Shown here piece after piece: positions 43,434-53,138 of a stretch of 64,000 nucleotides of DNA. Source of the stretch: Clostridium sp. 'deep sea'. GTDB taxonomy: Bacteria > Bacillota > UBA994 > PWPR01. The position numbers and the translations under genes are program-made. Numbering within the stretch: position 1 is the first letter of the stretch; the number at the start of each line of letters is the position of its first letter. Under the pieces are notes generated by a model that was given only the letters and a program-made list of their open reading frames with translations, searched no databases and was not told where the DNA came from. The stretch spans positions 3,658,001-3,722,000 of the forward strand of contig NZ_CP063353.1 in the NCBI RefSeq assembly GCF_014931565.1. The letters are read 5' to 3'.

Positions 43434-44711
43434 ATGCTTAGCAAACCAAAAGCAATATTAATAGCTGTTAACATAAATAATCAAAACAGATTTAAAGAGT
43501 CTGTGAAGGAGCTTCATAATTTAGCAGAGGCCTGTAACTTTGAGGTAGTGGGTGAAATAGAGCAAAATCTCAAAACCCCCAATGTTAGCTTATACATTGG
43601 CAAAGGCAAAGCCGAGGAGGTTCAGTATTTAATAAACCATACCGATGCTGAAATCTTAATTTTTAACAATGAGTTATCTCCATCACAGTTAAAAAATCTA
43701 GAGAAGCTTTTAGATAAGGAGATATTAGATAGAACAGCTCTTATACTAGAGATATTTGCTACAAGAGCTAAAACTAAAGAGGCCAAGTTACAAGTTGAAA
43801 TAGCCAGACTACAATACATGTTACCTCGAATTATTGGAGCTGGCTCAGCCTTAAGTAGACAGGGCGGAGGAACTGGTGGTGCTGGTATAAGAAGTAGAGG
43901 ATCTGGCGAAAAAAAATTAGAGTTAGATCGCCGTAAAATTGAAGATAAAATAGTTAAAATCAAGAATGAGCTAAAAACCATTACCAACAATAGATTAACT
44001 CAACGTAAAAAGCGCAAAAATTCAAACTTACCTATGATATCTTTAGTTGGATATACCAATGCCGGAAAGTCGAGTTTATTAAATGCTATGTTAGAGTGTT
44101 TTACAGATAAAGATTCTAAAAAGGTATTTGAAAAAAACATGTTATTTGCAACCCTTGATACCTCAGTAAGAGAAATATTATTGCCAAATAACAAGCATTT
44201 TTTAATATCGGATACAGTTGGCTTTGTAAGCAACCTACCACATAACCTAGTAAAAGCATTTAGATCTACCCTAGAAGAGGTCTGTGAAGCTGATTTATTA
44301 TTACATGTAATAGATTGCTCAGATGAAAACTATGAACATCACATTGAGGTTACCAAAGATACTTTAGCTCAAATTGGGGCAGAAAATATACCAACAATTA
44401 GTGTTTATAATAAAGCAGATTTAACTAATATTAAAATACCTTTTGTTAGTAGTGATAATGAAATTTATATGTCTGCTACAAAAAAAATAGGGTTAGAAAA
44501 TCTTATTGCCCTTATGCAAGAAAAGGTATTTGAAAAATATGTTGATTGTCGTTTTTTAATACCTTATACTAACGGCAGTTTGTTAGGTTATTTAAATAAC
44601 AGTGCCAATGTTAAGTCTATGAAATATGAAAATGAAGGAGTTTTAATGCACGTAGAGTGTAATAATAGTGACTTTGAGAGATTTCAAGAATTTTTATATT
44701 TAGGAGACTAA
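43434..44711 (+). CDS. hflX: Ribosome-splitting GTPase HflX
   Basis: A 425-residue HflX. The N-terminal nucleotide-binding-like domain (VSLYIGKGKAEEV, NNELSPSQLKNLE) is followed by the glycine-rich linker (RQGGGTGGAGIRSRGSGE), a coiled coil and the G domain: G1 GYTNAGKSS, DTVGFV, NKAD. HflX binds the 50S subunit and splits stalled or stressed ribosomes. ATG at 43434 is chosen for the GAGAGGTG six nt upstream; an in-frame GTG ten codons earlier has no RBS. Confidence 0.95.
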   Translation: MLSKPKAILIAVNINNQNRFKESVKELHNLAEACNFEVVGEIEQNLKTPNVSLYIGKGKAEEVQYLINHTDAEILIFNNELSPSQLKNLEKLLDKEILDRTALILEIFATRAKTKEAKLQVEIARLQYMLPRIIGAGSALSRQGGGTGGAGIRSRGSGEKKLELDRRKIEDKIVKIKNELKTITNNRLTQRKKRKNSNLPMISLVGYTNAGKSSLLNAMLECFTDKDSKKVFEKNMLFATLDTSVREILLPNNKHFLISDTVGFVSNLPHNLVKAFRSTLEEVCEADLLLHVIDCSDENYEHHIEVTKDTLAQIGAENIPTISVYNKADLTNIKIPFVSSDNEIYMSATKKIGLENLIALMQEKVFEKYVDCRFLIPYTNGSLLGYLNNSANVKSMKYENEGVLMHVECNNSDFERFQEFLYLGD

Positions 44712-44847
44712 GAGTAATTAGTAAAGGGGTAGTCTGGTAAAAAATAGTTTTCTAATAACAAGTTAGATTGATTGTTTGATATGGTTTTAGTAGGTTGGCA
44801 TCTTGTTTATTGTTGTTACCTGATAGTATAGTACAAATTGTCCGTAG

Positions 44848-44869
44848 GGAATCACCTCTGTGTGATTCC
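44848..44869. other. Short GC-rich hairpin downstream of hflX
   Basis: GGAATCAC-6-GTGATTCC, a perfect 8-bp dyad without a T-run in the 270-base convergent gap. It resembles the dyads of the island at 30028 in style only. Confidence 0.4.
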
Positions 44870-44984
44870 GCTGTGGATACCTAGATGAAGCGTATTAATT
44901 ACAGTTTATTGAGATGCACTATGTATCAAAAAAGACAGCCAGCAAATTTAAGTCTATTTTCCAACTGCCCCTTTTATAAATATC

Positions 44985-46499
44985 TTAGCTTAACTCTATA
45001 TAGGAAATTTGATTTCTTCCTCTGCTTTTAGCCTCATACAAAGCCTTATCTACAACACCTAAAACGTCTTTAAAATTCATATTATTAATGTCTTTTATGG
45101 TTGTTAAGCCAAAGCTACAAGTAATAAATTTACAGGTTTTAGAATTCTTATTGGGTATTCTTAAGCTTGAGATTTTCTTTTTAGTTATATCAACTAGTTT
45201 AACTGCTTCTTTTTTACTAATATTAGGCAACACAGCAAAAAACTCATCTCCGCCATATCTAAATAGTTGATTATCTTTGTTATCTAAAACTACAGCTAAC
45301 TGATTAACAATCTTTTTTAAACAGTCATCTCCCAAAGAATGACCATAACAATCGTTAAATTCCTTAAAATAATCTACATCAACCAATACAATAGAAGTCT
45401 CGGTTTTTATTTGATTACTAGCTAACATTCTTTTAAGATACTCAGTTAAAGAATATCTATTTTTAATTCCTGTTAAGGAATCTGTTTGAGAAATTCGCTC
45501 TAATGCTGTTACTTTTTTAGTTATTTCAAGTAGTTTAACTTTACTTTTTAAGTTTTCTACTCTGGTATGTATGCTGCGCATTTCATTGTTTTTAATAACT
45601 TCTATATATTCTGAATAAGCCTTATTTGATTTTTGATAATTATTTTTTTGCTCATGTACTCTAGCCAATAAAAATAAATCATTACAATTTTTATCTCCTA
45701 AGCTATGTTCAAGTCGTAAAGACTCTATTAATGTTAGTTTCTCAATAACTCCATCATAGTCTTTGAGCTCAAATAATACATTAGCATGGTTTCTTAAAAG
45801 ATCAGAGTAGTGCAAAGTGAATTTTTCAATATTATAGTTTGCTTCACCAAGTTTAAAGTACTCAATTGCCTTTTCATAGTTATTTTTTTTAGTTTCTATT
45901 AAACCATAGGAGTTATAAAGACTGCTTGTGCCGATGGGGTTATCGGAACTAAGCATAATGTCATGAGCAATGGTTAATAAATTTTTGGCCTTATCATAAT
46001 TACCAAACTCACATTCACACTCAGCAATATTATTGTAGATAATAGACTTTAACCTTTCACTATGATTAATATCTATTTTTTGAGATGCCGTAGTAAAGTA
46101 CTTATAGGCCTCTTCAATATCTCCTAAAATGTGAAAAATAACACCAATATTATTAATTACTCTGGGGTGATCATTGTGCTTTAAGGCAACTAAATAATAA
46201 TCTATAGCTTTTTCGAAATTCATACAATTAGTATACATGTAACCTAAATGAATACTAATTTTTTCAATAAGAAAAGTATTGTTATTAAAGCTTGCACTTT
46301 TATAAGCCTCTTCTGCCAACTCTATAGCGCATTTAACATCTTTACTAAAATTAGCTAATAAAGATTCTCTAAATAATCTATACTCTGCACTTACTTTGTT
46401 GAGGTCACCTTCTATATTATTTAAATTGAGAATAGTTTTATTAACATCAATGTACTCATCTACTAGGATTTCATCAAATTTTAAATCAATGTTTATCAT
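44985..46499 (-). CDS. TPR-GGDEF protein (soluble diguanylate cyclase)
   Basis: A 504-residue cytoplasmic protein. Residues about 30-330 are TPR repeats (SFNNNTFLIEKISIHLGYMYTN ...; YLVALKHNDHPRVINNIGVIFH). The C-terminal GGDEF domain starts SLTGIKNRYSLTEYL and has RYGGDEFFAVL intact. No transmembrane segment. TPRs presumably bind a protein or peptide that controls cyclic-di-GMP synthesis. RBS AGAGGT. Confidence 0.87.
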   Translation of the reverse strand: MINIDLKFDEILVDEYIDVNKTILNLNNIEGDLNKVSAEYRLFRESLLANFSKDVKCAIELAEEAYKSASFNNNTFLIEKISIHLGYMYTNCMNFEKAIDYYLVALKHNDHPRVINNIGVIFHILGDIEEAYKYFTTASQKIDINHSERLKSIIYNNIAECECEFGNYDKAKNLLTIAHDIMLSSDNPIGTSSLYNSYGLIETKKNNYEKAIEYFKLGEANYNIEKFTLHYSDLLRNHANVLFELKDYDGVIEKLTLIESLRLEHSLGDKNCNDLFLLARVHEQKNNYQKSNKAYSEYIEVIKNNEMRSIHTRVENLKSKVKLLEITKKVTALERISQTDSLTGIKNRYSLTEYLKRMLASNQIKTETSIVLVDVDYFKEFNDCYGHSLGDDCLKKIVNQLAVVLDNKDNQLFRYGGDEFFAVLPNISKKEAVKLVDITKKKISSLRIPNKNSKTCKFITCSFGLTTIKDINNMNFKDVLGVVDKALYEAKSRGRNQISYIELS

Positions 46500-46914
46500 A
46501 ATAGGACCTCTTTTACTTGAAAATTACAAAATTACTTTAATATATTATATCAGATATTTTTAATACTCTGTATATTTTTATTTAATTTATAACAGTTTTT
46601 TATTGTGTTTTGTATATTGTGGTCATTATTTATTTATAGTAGATATTTAGAACAAGTAATGTGCATTAAGCAGGCGTTTAGGGTATAATTATAAGGATTT
46701 ATTATTATAATAATTAATTCAACTTTGGCTTTGTATTTAGTAACCTATTAGTTGAAAAATTTTTTGCTTTTAACCTAAAGAGTGAAATATTATACAATGA
46801 AATACTAATGTCATACTAACCGTAAGAGAAATAAAAAAAGAGATAATACTAAACCAATAATAGCTGAAAGTTGAATACAAAATAGTAATTAAAATAATTG
46901 AGATAGGTGATTAC
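46500..46914. other. Divergent intergenic region
   Basis: About 415 AT-rich bases between the TPR-GGDEF gene and rlmD. It should hold both promoters. No gene or stable hairpin was seen. Confidence 0.5.
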
Positions 46915-48345
46915 ATGAAAGAGAAAACTAAGAAGAGTAAGAAAACTAAAAAGAGTAATAAGTATAGTAAAAAGGTAAATCCTACTAAGAGTTTTCAAAG
47001 AAGAATGCCTGCCAGAAACAAGAGAATGGTAGCAGAATGTTTAGGCGTAGATAATATGGGTAATGGTATTGTAAAAATAAATGAGCAAGATGTTGCAGTT
47101 CCTAATTTGCTTAAAGGTGAACGAGCAATTATTGAGATTATTAACAAACCAAAGTACACTACTGGAAAAGTAGTGAAAATTAAAAAATCATCGATGTTAA
47201 GGTCTAAGCCAAAATGTGTACATGCCGCCTCATGTGGTGGTTGCCAAATACAACATATGAATAAAGATGCTCAAAAAGAGTTTAAACAAAATATTGTAAA
47301 AAGCTTTTTAGGCAAGTATGGTAAAGTTAACGATATTATTGCTATGGAAGATCCATATAACTATCGTAATAAAATCCATGCCACATTTAAATATGGAAAA
47401 GATAAAAAGATTATATCTGGCATGTACGAACAGTTTAGCCACTGGGTAATTGAAGTAGAGCAGTGTTATATTCAGGATTCCGTTGCCGATAAAATTTTGG
47501 CAACAATCAGAAGCCAAATGAATAACCTTAAAATAATGCCTTATGATGAAGATTCAGGCGAGGGATTTTTAAGACATGTGTTAATAAGAACCGGATTTAA
47601 TAGCAAGCAGGTAATGGTAGTTTTAGTTGCTTCAACTATCGAGTTTCCGAAAAGAAATAACTTTATTAGTGCACTCTTAAAAAAACATCCAGAGATTACT
47701 ACCATTGTTTTAAACATTAATAACGAAAAAACAAATTTAGTATTAGGTAAAGAGCAGTCAACATTATACGGCAAAGGTTATATAGAAGACTCTCTATTAG
47801 GTTGCAAATTTCAAATTTCGCCTAAGTCTTTTTACCAAGTGAATCCTATCCAAACCGAAAAACTTTATAATAAGGTAATAGAAATGGCTGAATTTAAACA
47901 AGATGAAGTTGTTTTGGATGCCTACAGTGGTATAGGAACTATTGGTTTAATAATTAGTAACAAAGTAAAACAAGTCTTAGGTGTAGACCTAAGTAGAGCT
48001 GCTATCAAAGACGCCCGTAATAATGCCGAGATAAACGGCATTAAAAATGTGCGTTTTTACCAGGGTGACGCTGGCAAATTTATGTTAGATAGAATAAAAG
48101 ACAATAAAAAAATAGACACAATAATCTTAGACCCCCCACGCAGTGGTAGCGATGAAAAGTTTTTAAGTTCCTTAGGTCAGCTAAAACCTAATAAGGTTAT
48201 TTATATATCATGTAACCCAGAAACCCAAGCCAGAGATATATCACAGCTGGTAGGTTATGGTTATGAGGTTAAAGAGATTCAGCCTGTGGATATGTTTCCG
48301 CAGACTGTGCATGTGGAGTGTGTTGTTAGGTTGGAAAAGCAATAG
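46915..48345 (+). CDS. rlmD: 23S rRNA (uracil-C5)-methyltransferase, RlmD/RumA family
   Basis: A 476-residue enzyme that methylates a uracil in 23S rRNA using SAM. A Lys-rich tail (residues 1-36) precedes the TRAM domain (about 37-92). The [4Fe-4S] cysteines C101, C107 and C110 (CGGCQIQH) are followed by a later C in EQCYIQD. The SAM motif is LDAYSGIGTIGL and the catalytic block is DPPRSG ... YISCNPETQARD. In Firmicutes the target may be U747, U1939 or both. RBS AGGTGA. Confidence 0.92.
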   Translation: MKEKTKKSKKTKKSNKYSKKVNPTKSFQRRMPARNKRMVAECLGVDNMGNGIVKINEQDVAVPNLLKGERAIIEIINKPKYTTGKVVKIKKSSMLRSKPKCVHAASCGGCQIQHMNKDAQKEFKQNIVKSFLGKYGKVNDIIAMEDPYNYRNKIHATFKYGKDKKIISGMYEQFSHWVIEVEQCYIQDSVADKILATIRSQMNNLKIMPYDEDSGEGFLRHVLIRTGFNSKQVMVVLVASTIEFPKRNNFISALLKKHPEITTIVLNINNEKTNLVLGKEQSTLYGKGYIEDSLLGCKFQISPKSFYQVNPIQTEKLYNKVIEMAEFKQDEVVLDAYSGIGTIGLIISNKVKQVLGVDLSRAAIKDARNNAEINGIKNVRFYQGDAGKFMLDRIKDNKKIDTIILDPPRSGSDEKFLSSLGQLKPNKVIYISCNPETQARDISQLVGYGYEVKEIQPVDMFPQTVHVECVVRLEKQ

Positions 48346-48405
48346 GGTTGGGGGTTGCTTTCAATCCACGGTTGCTTCCATAATTGTTCCATCTCTTCGT
48401 CGAAC

Positions 48406-48460
48406 AAAAAAATATCCAAAAACATATATTAGCTCATATTATGTTTGTGGATATTTTTTT
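48406..48460 (+). terminator. Terminator of rlmD
   Basis: Long hairpin: AAAAAAATATCCA pairs with TGGATATTTTTTT, and inner AAACATA pairs with TATGTTT. The right arm ends in a T-run, so it is a strong terminator. Confidence 0.8.
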
Positions 48461-48988
48461 TACTCCTAAATCTGAAACAATTCTGAAAGCCACGGCAGAA
48501 TGGGGGTGGGAGGTGGTTCGTGTAGTACCTATTAATACAATTATTAATGAAGGTGAACTTTTAAAGGATTAGAAACTTAAAGCTAGTTATTGGGAGTAGT
48601 AATAATAAAATTAAAATATTAATGTGTATTCTATATTTAACCAAAATATATTGTGATAGAATGAAACTCGGGACATAACACTAAGCCTCAAAAAAATAAA
48701 TAAAGATAGTTCCCGTCTAGCTATGTGGCTAAGGCTAGAATTACATTAGATAAATAGAGTTAATCAAAAGCAATTGACAATGCTGAGTTCATTTACAATG
48801 AAAAGGTATATAGCACTGTCAAAAGGTAAAGAGTGGCAAATAAATAAACTCAGAATAATAGCAGAAGTAGAAGAACAGTTATATCTTTGGATTTAGATAG
48901 TTAAAAAAAGTACTAAAGGGTAAGAAAATTAAATAGTTTAAAAATGAGTAGAGAACAATTGTTAAATTATTTGAAAGAAGGGTAGCTA
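48461..48988. other. Intergenic stretch with decayed coding remnants
   Basis: A 30-odd codon open stretch to 48572 on the + strand (TPKSETILKATAEWGWEVV then VVPINTIINEGELLKD) has coding character but no start or RBS, so it is probably the tail of a lost gene. Its family is not recognised. The rest, to the FRG gene, is full of stops in all frames. Confidence 0.45.
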
Positions 48989-49888
48989 ATGTGTTTTAAT
49001 CAGATTTATGAAGGTAATGAGATAAAAAATATTGAAGATTTATCTAAAATTATAAATGAGTTTAACGGATTTACCGGTAATTGCTATGCTGATATTGTAG
49101 TATTTCGTGGACAAAAAAATATTTCATGGGATATTATTCCTTCAGTTTTTCGTGACAATTTAGTAGTCTATGAAAGTCAAATTATTAAGGATTTAATTAA
49201 GAGAAACTATCATGAATTTGCAGGATACAGTAATATTAACATTTTAACCAAATTACAACACTACTCTGCACCAACGAGATTAATAGATGTGACAACTAAT
49301 CCTTTAGTTGCTCTATACTTTGCATGTGAAGATAACCAGGTTGATGGAAGTTTATATATAATAGGTATGCCTGTTTTATCTTCTATAAATTATGTTAATC
49401 TACTTGCATTTATTGCTAAAGAAGATAAATTATCAATTAATAGTAAACAAGCAATTAGAATCTTTAATAAGTTTTTCCCATTTTATGATGAAAAAGATGA
49501 CAGTGAGAAAGTATCTTTATTAAAGTTCTATTTATCAAATAGTTATTTGTTTTTTCCAGAAATAAATACACAGCGATTAAATAATCAATCAGGTGCATTT
49601 ATAATTATGGGAAACCTGATAGAAACTATACCATACAATAAAAATAAAACTGTTGACACATTAGAAAGATATTATAATCGCAACTTTAAATATAATTCTA
49701 AAGAAAACCCTTTAGTTACACTTCCTAATGCAATAAGAAAATATAAGATTCCAAAAGAGAACAAGTCTGAACTAAGAAGCTTGCTAAATATATTTGGCAT
49801 TAATGAAAGCACTTTATTTCCTGAACTAGAATATAGCTGTAGATATATCAGTCGGAAATATAAGTTAAAGCTTACTTCTTATAAATAG
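48989..49888 (+). CDS. FRG-domain protein
   Basis: A 299-residue protein. The FRG domain is clear in the first 130 residues: VVFRGQKNISWDIIPSVFR, LLTKLQHYSAPTRLIDVTTNPLVALYFACE (here ILTKLQHYS). FRG proteins occur in phage-defence and toxin contexts, but their biochemical activity is unsettled. The C-terminal half is unassigned. RBS AGAAGGG. Its base composition and broken neighbours suggest acquired DNA. Confidence 0.87.
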   Translation: MCFNQIYEGNEIKNIEDLSKIINEFNGFTGNCYADIVVFRGQKNISWDIIPSVFRDNLVVYESQIIKDLIKRNYHEFAGYSNINILTKLQHYSAPTRLIDVTTNPLVALYFACEDNQVDGSLYIIGMPVLSSINYVNLLAFIAKEDKLSINSKQAIRIFNKFFPFYDEKDDSEKVSLLKFYLSNSYLFFPEINTQRLNNQSGAFIIMGNLIETIPYNKNKTVDTLERYYNRNFKYNSKENPLVTLPNAIRKYKIPKENKSELRSLLNIFGINESTLFPELEYSCRYISRKYKLKLTSYK

Positions 49889-50318
49889 TAGTCTTACATC
49901 AAGAAAAAGGACAACCTATATAAATGAAATCTATAATTAAGTTATACAGCAAGGGATAATTATGAAAATTATGTGGTATTTACATATTGCAGTCATTATG
50001 AGTTCAAGTTAAATGGTATTCAATAACCATGAAGAAAAAAGCTCTAAAAGCTATATATCAGAGAAGAGAAATCTATAAAAAGTTCAGTCCAGTTTACATT
50101 GATGACTAATCAGCGATGGATAGAAAATTTTAATGATTTTCCAGAGCTTCATAGCTTGGTAAATTACTCCCAAAAAAACCTGTAAAGGCGTATAGAAATA
50201 AGGTTTGCTATATGCTTGATACGTGGAAATATGTCGGAGAAATAGCAAGAACATATTAAAATAGAGCCAATTAATATAGTAAGCAGTAAAAAATAACTGA
50301 AAAATTTTAATTAAGTAT
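49889..50318. other. Gap with no supportable gene
   Basis: 430 bases between the FRG gene and the HEPN-like gene. Short open stretches (for example around 50100) have no RBS or recognisable product. It probably contains eroded DNA. Confidence 0.45.
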
Positions 50319-51200
50319 TCAGTCAATTTTTATTATTTGATTAAAGGTATTTAGTTGGTTTATTACAGCTTTTAATACTTGAAAGCATATTTTGGCAGTA
50401 TGTAAATCAGGTGAAAATCCTGTGTTCATTTGTTCATATGGATGTATGTAGTTTCTAAAGTCCCTTAATGCATGACTAAATTTTTTTACATCATCTTTTA
50501 GAATTCCAATTTCATATGCACTATCAATAAAATTATTTAGAGTCCAATTGGGAAATTTTTTAACTTTACCATCTGGTTTTTTTGGCGCAGATTTTGAAGT
50601 GTTAAATTTTTTAGGATTTGAACATGCTGTATTAAGTAATAGTCCTTCAAGTATACTTCCACATAAAAATATTACTGATAAAGGAGCATTTGAATTTAGG
50701 CATTTTTTTACTTCTTCCATTCTATTTTCTAAAATTAATCTAACACTTTGGTTTAGTCCAAGCTTATCAAAAGATATATAGGAAAATTCTTTCTCAAGAA
50801 ATGTATTTTCATCATTTATAGAATTTGAAGAATATCCATCTAGCCAATCTATTTTATCCTTTTTTACAAAAGTGATATTTTTATTTTTTCTAACTACATT
50901 CCAACCGTCAAAAGATAGATATTGGTTAAAATCTTTAATGCATGTATCTAATTCTTGGATTTTATTCACAAAGTTGATTGGTGAAAATAGATTTTTAATA
51001 CATTTATCTAATTCTGGAGTACCATTGATTTTTTTTAGTTTATCGTCAGTATATAACCATCTAGATGGAAAACCCTGTCCGTAAGAATCAGAAAAACCAA
51101 TTTCGTTAAAAAAATCAACAAGTTGTGGTCCTGATCTGTATTGTGTTTCTTCATTAATTAAAATTCTAAGCTTTTCTAAAGTTTTTTTATTTAAATTCAT
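50319..51200 (-). CDS. HEPN-like protein, possible abortive-infection type
   Basis: A 293-residue protein. The N-terminus (KTLEKLRILINEETQYRSGPQLVDFFNEIGF) resembles a module seen in abortive-infection-type proteins. The C-terminal part (CGSILEGLLLNTA ... DDVKKFSHALRDFRNYIHP) has HEPN-like helices, with R and H spaced R-x6-H as in HEPN ribonucleases. An RNase role in defence is plausible but unproven. ATG after AAGGAGG. Next to an FRG gene and an antitoxin-like remnant. Confidence 0.65.
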   Translation of the reverse strand: MNLNKKTLEKLRILINEETQYRSGPQLVDFFNEIGFSDSYGQGFPSRWLYTDDKLKKINGTPELDKCIKNLFSPINFVNKIQELDTCIKDFNQYLSFDGWNVVRKNKNITFVKKDKIDWLDGYSSNSINDENTFLEKEFSYISFDKLGLNQSVRLILENRMEEVKKCLNSNAPLSVIFLCGSILEGLLLNTACSNPKKFNTSKSAPKKPDGKVKKFPNWTLNNFIDSAYEIGILKDDVKKFSHALRDFRNYIHPYEQMNTGFSPDLHTAKICFQVLKAVINQLNTFNQIIKID

Positions 51201-51219
51201 AAATTATCCTCCTTATGAT

Positions 51220-51354
51220 TTATATTCTATCGTCATCCTCATCCACAAAATAACCTTCAAACTCACATTCCAAAGCTTCAGCAATAGCTTCTAATTCAAT
51301 CGTAGAAAAACCATCCAGATTAAACTTATTAGTTAGAATTCTGATTTGAAGTGC
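51220..51354 (-). pseudogene. C-terminal remnant of an XRE-type HTH regulator
   Basis: The frame reads ...FNLDGFSTIELEAIAEALE then CEFEGYFVDEDDDRI-stop. This LEAIAEALE-C-x-FEG pattern is the usual end of small XRE/Cro-type regulators. A stop lies just upstream and the HTH-coding part is missing. Confidence 0.65.
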
Positions 51355-51584
51355 CTAATTTGTAGTTTAATTTAACGATAGTAAAATTTTTTGAGATAGA
51401 GAGCGTTGGTACTTTCAGCTGAGTAACTACGAATAAAGTTTCTTGCAGAGTTGCTTCAATATAACTTTTTGAAACATATTGACATCTACAATCGCTATAA
51501 GTAAATACTGGTTTAGCTATTTGAAGTTAACTTTTGCCAGGGTTAATTGGTAAAAAAATTACAAATTAATTTAATGATTGAAGA

Positions 51585-51621
51585 TTTTAAAAGGCGAATT
51601 GAGATATACCTCTAATTCGCC
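51585..51621 (-). terminator. Terminator of the methyltransferase gene
   Basis: GGCGAATT and AATTCGCC (8 bp, 13-nt loop). On the minus strand the stem is followed by TTTTAAAATC. The surrounding 51355-51689 holds no other feature. Confidence 0.6.
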
Positions 51622-51689
51622 AGATAAATTTAATAAATATTTACACAAAAAACTTGACAAGTGCCATCAAATCATACATTATATTTCTT

Positions 51690-52421
51690 TTATTTAGATG
51701 CTTTTAAAAATACTGTATTGCTATTTAAGAATGGTTTGTTTAAAACTTCTACTCTGGTAAAACCGACATAACTTAATAATTCAATTTGATGTTTTATTGT
51801 GAGTGGTATATCAATATGTACAAAAACATCATCAGGAATGTTGTATTTTTTTCTACGTTTTTCAGAGTATTCAAGACAAATTTTCTCATACTCTTCATCT
51901 TGAGCCATATAGTCAAGTTCATAATAAAATCCATTATCTTTAGTAGCATGATAAATTTTACCGTATATTTCTTTTTTCTTATCGTACTTAAAATGGTGCA
52001 GTGTTTGAACAGATAAAACTACATCGTATTGATTTTTTTCAAAAGGATATTTGAAATAATCAGCATTAATTAGCTCAATATTTTTATCAATAAATTTTTG
52101 TCTAAACTTATCAAGCATGGCATTGCTAATATCAATTCCTGTTACGTTTATGTTTGGATATTTATTAAAGATAAAATTAAACTCAAATCCACTTCCACAG
52201 CCGATATTAAGCATGGTATTAAATTTATTTGGAAGATAATTGGGGATTATTTTATAATCATCCCAAAATTCATCCATACGCAATTTATCATAACCATCTG
52301 AACGTTTATTAAAAAATGTTCTTATCTCTTCTACTGGTTGATCAATTGCTTTATCTAGCCATTCTTTAGTTTCAGTGTATTCTTTAATCATATTATCTTT
52401 GTTTCTATAGTTTAGTTGCAT
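51690..52421 (-). CDS. Class I SAM-dependent methyltransferase
   Basis: A 243-residue methyltransferase: motif I MLNIGCGSGFEFNFIFNKYP, VTGIDISNAML, and DVVLSVQTLHHFKYDKK. It resembles small-molecule methyltransferases of the Methyltransf_11/25 type. Substrate unknown. RBS AAGGAG ten nt before ATG. Isolated in an eroded region. Confidence 0.85.
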   Translation of the reverse strand: MQLNYRNKDNMIKEYTETKEWLDKAIDQPVEEIRTFFNKRSDGYDKLRMDEFWDDYKIIPNYLPNKFNTMLNIGCGSGFEFNFIFNKYPNINVTGIDISNAMLDKFRQKFIDKNIELINADYFKYPFEKNQYDVVLSVQTLHHFKYDKKKEIYGKIYHATKDNGFYYELDYMAQDEEYEKICLEYSEKRRKKYNIPDDVFVHIDIPLTIKHQIELLSYVGFTRVEVLNKPFLNSNTVFLKASK

Positions 52422-53029
52422 AATAAAAAACTCCTTCTCTTAATATAACTACAAGAAAATAGAGTTGCTAAAAAGATGTATTTCAAAGGCAATACACAAT
52501 AGAACAAGCAAATCTATAATCACACAACAAATACAGGTCTATTTTGACTGAGTTTCATGTTTATCATAAATTAATAAATGCTTATTATTTTACCATTGGA
52601 TTATTACCTTTCTTTAATAATATCAGTATAGAATAATTTCCTCTTCATGTAAAGTAAATACATCGCAGTCAGACTAACGCCAATTTTCAGTACTATTGTT
52701 AGGAAAGTAGCTAATCATTAAAAAGTCATTGAAGTTAATATGTAATAACAATTAGTAGGCAATTGAGAATCTCTAGAAATACGAAAAGTGGATTATTATG
52801 AGAAAAGATATTGGTATACCTATAAAATTAATGCCAACTAATATTTTTACGTGAGAATAAATCCAACGTTAAATAAACAAATCCTGCAATTGTATTAATA
52901 TATTAACCAAAACTGCATTAGGAGTACTTGGAGTAACCTGTCTTGCTAATAACGAATCCATTTATGCAGAGTGGATACTGCGATTTTTAATTTTACTGCT
53001 ATTACACTTATTGTTTTTTTAATCTATGT
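52422..53029. other. Intergenic stretch with eroded sequence
   Basis: About 600 bases. A short frame from 52798 (MRKDIGIPIKLMPTNIF-T) stops after 18 codons. Another stretch near 52910-53020 encodes a hydrophobic piece (YAEWILRFLILLLLHLL). Both look like debris of a membrane-protein gene. Nothing intact. Confidence 0.4.
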
Positions 53030-53067
53030 ATTTAAAAATGCCCGACAAAATAACTTCAATCGGGCAT
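53030..53067 (-). terminator. Terminator of the PfpI-like gene
   Basis: ATGCCCGA and TCGGGCAT (8-bp, GC-rich); on the minus strand followed by TTTTTAAATAC. Confidence 0.75.
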
Positions 53068-53138
53068 ACGAGTAAATAAATCTTACTAAATGATATGTGT
53101 ATTTATAATGGACAAGCATATGGTATATAATCTCAGCT

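Noticed and set aside
44848-44869. hflX terminator at the GGAATCAC dyad
   Set aside because: No U-run on either side; kept only as an unexplained hairpin.
48384-48572. Open frame of 62 codons as an intact gene
   Set aside because: Its first half is the rlmD terminator hairpin; only the tail has coding character, and no RBS is present.
50084-50326. 80-codon hydrophobic frame on the minus strand
   Set aside because: No RBS, aromatic-rich composition typical of AT-rich non-coding DNA, no recognisable family.
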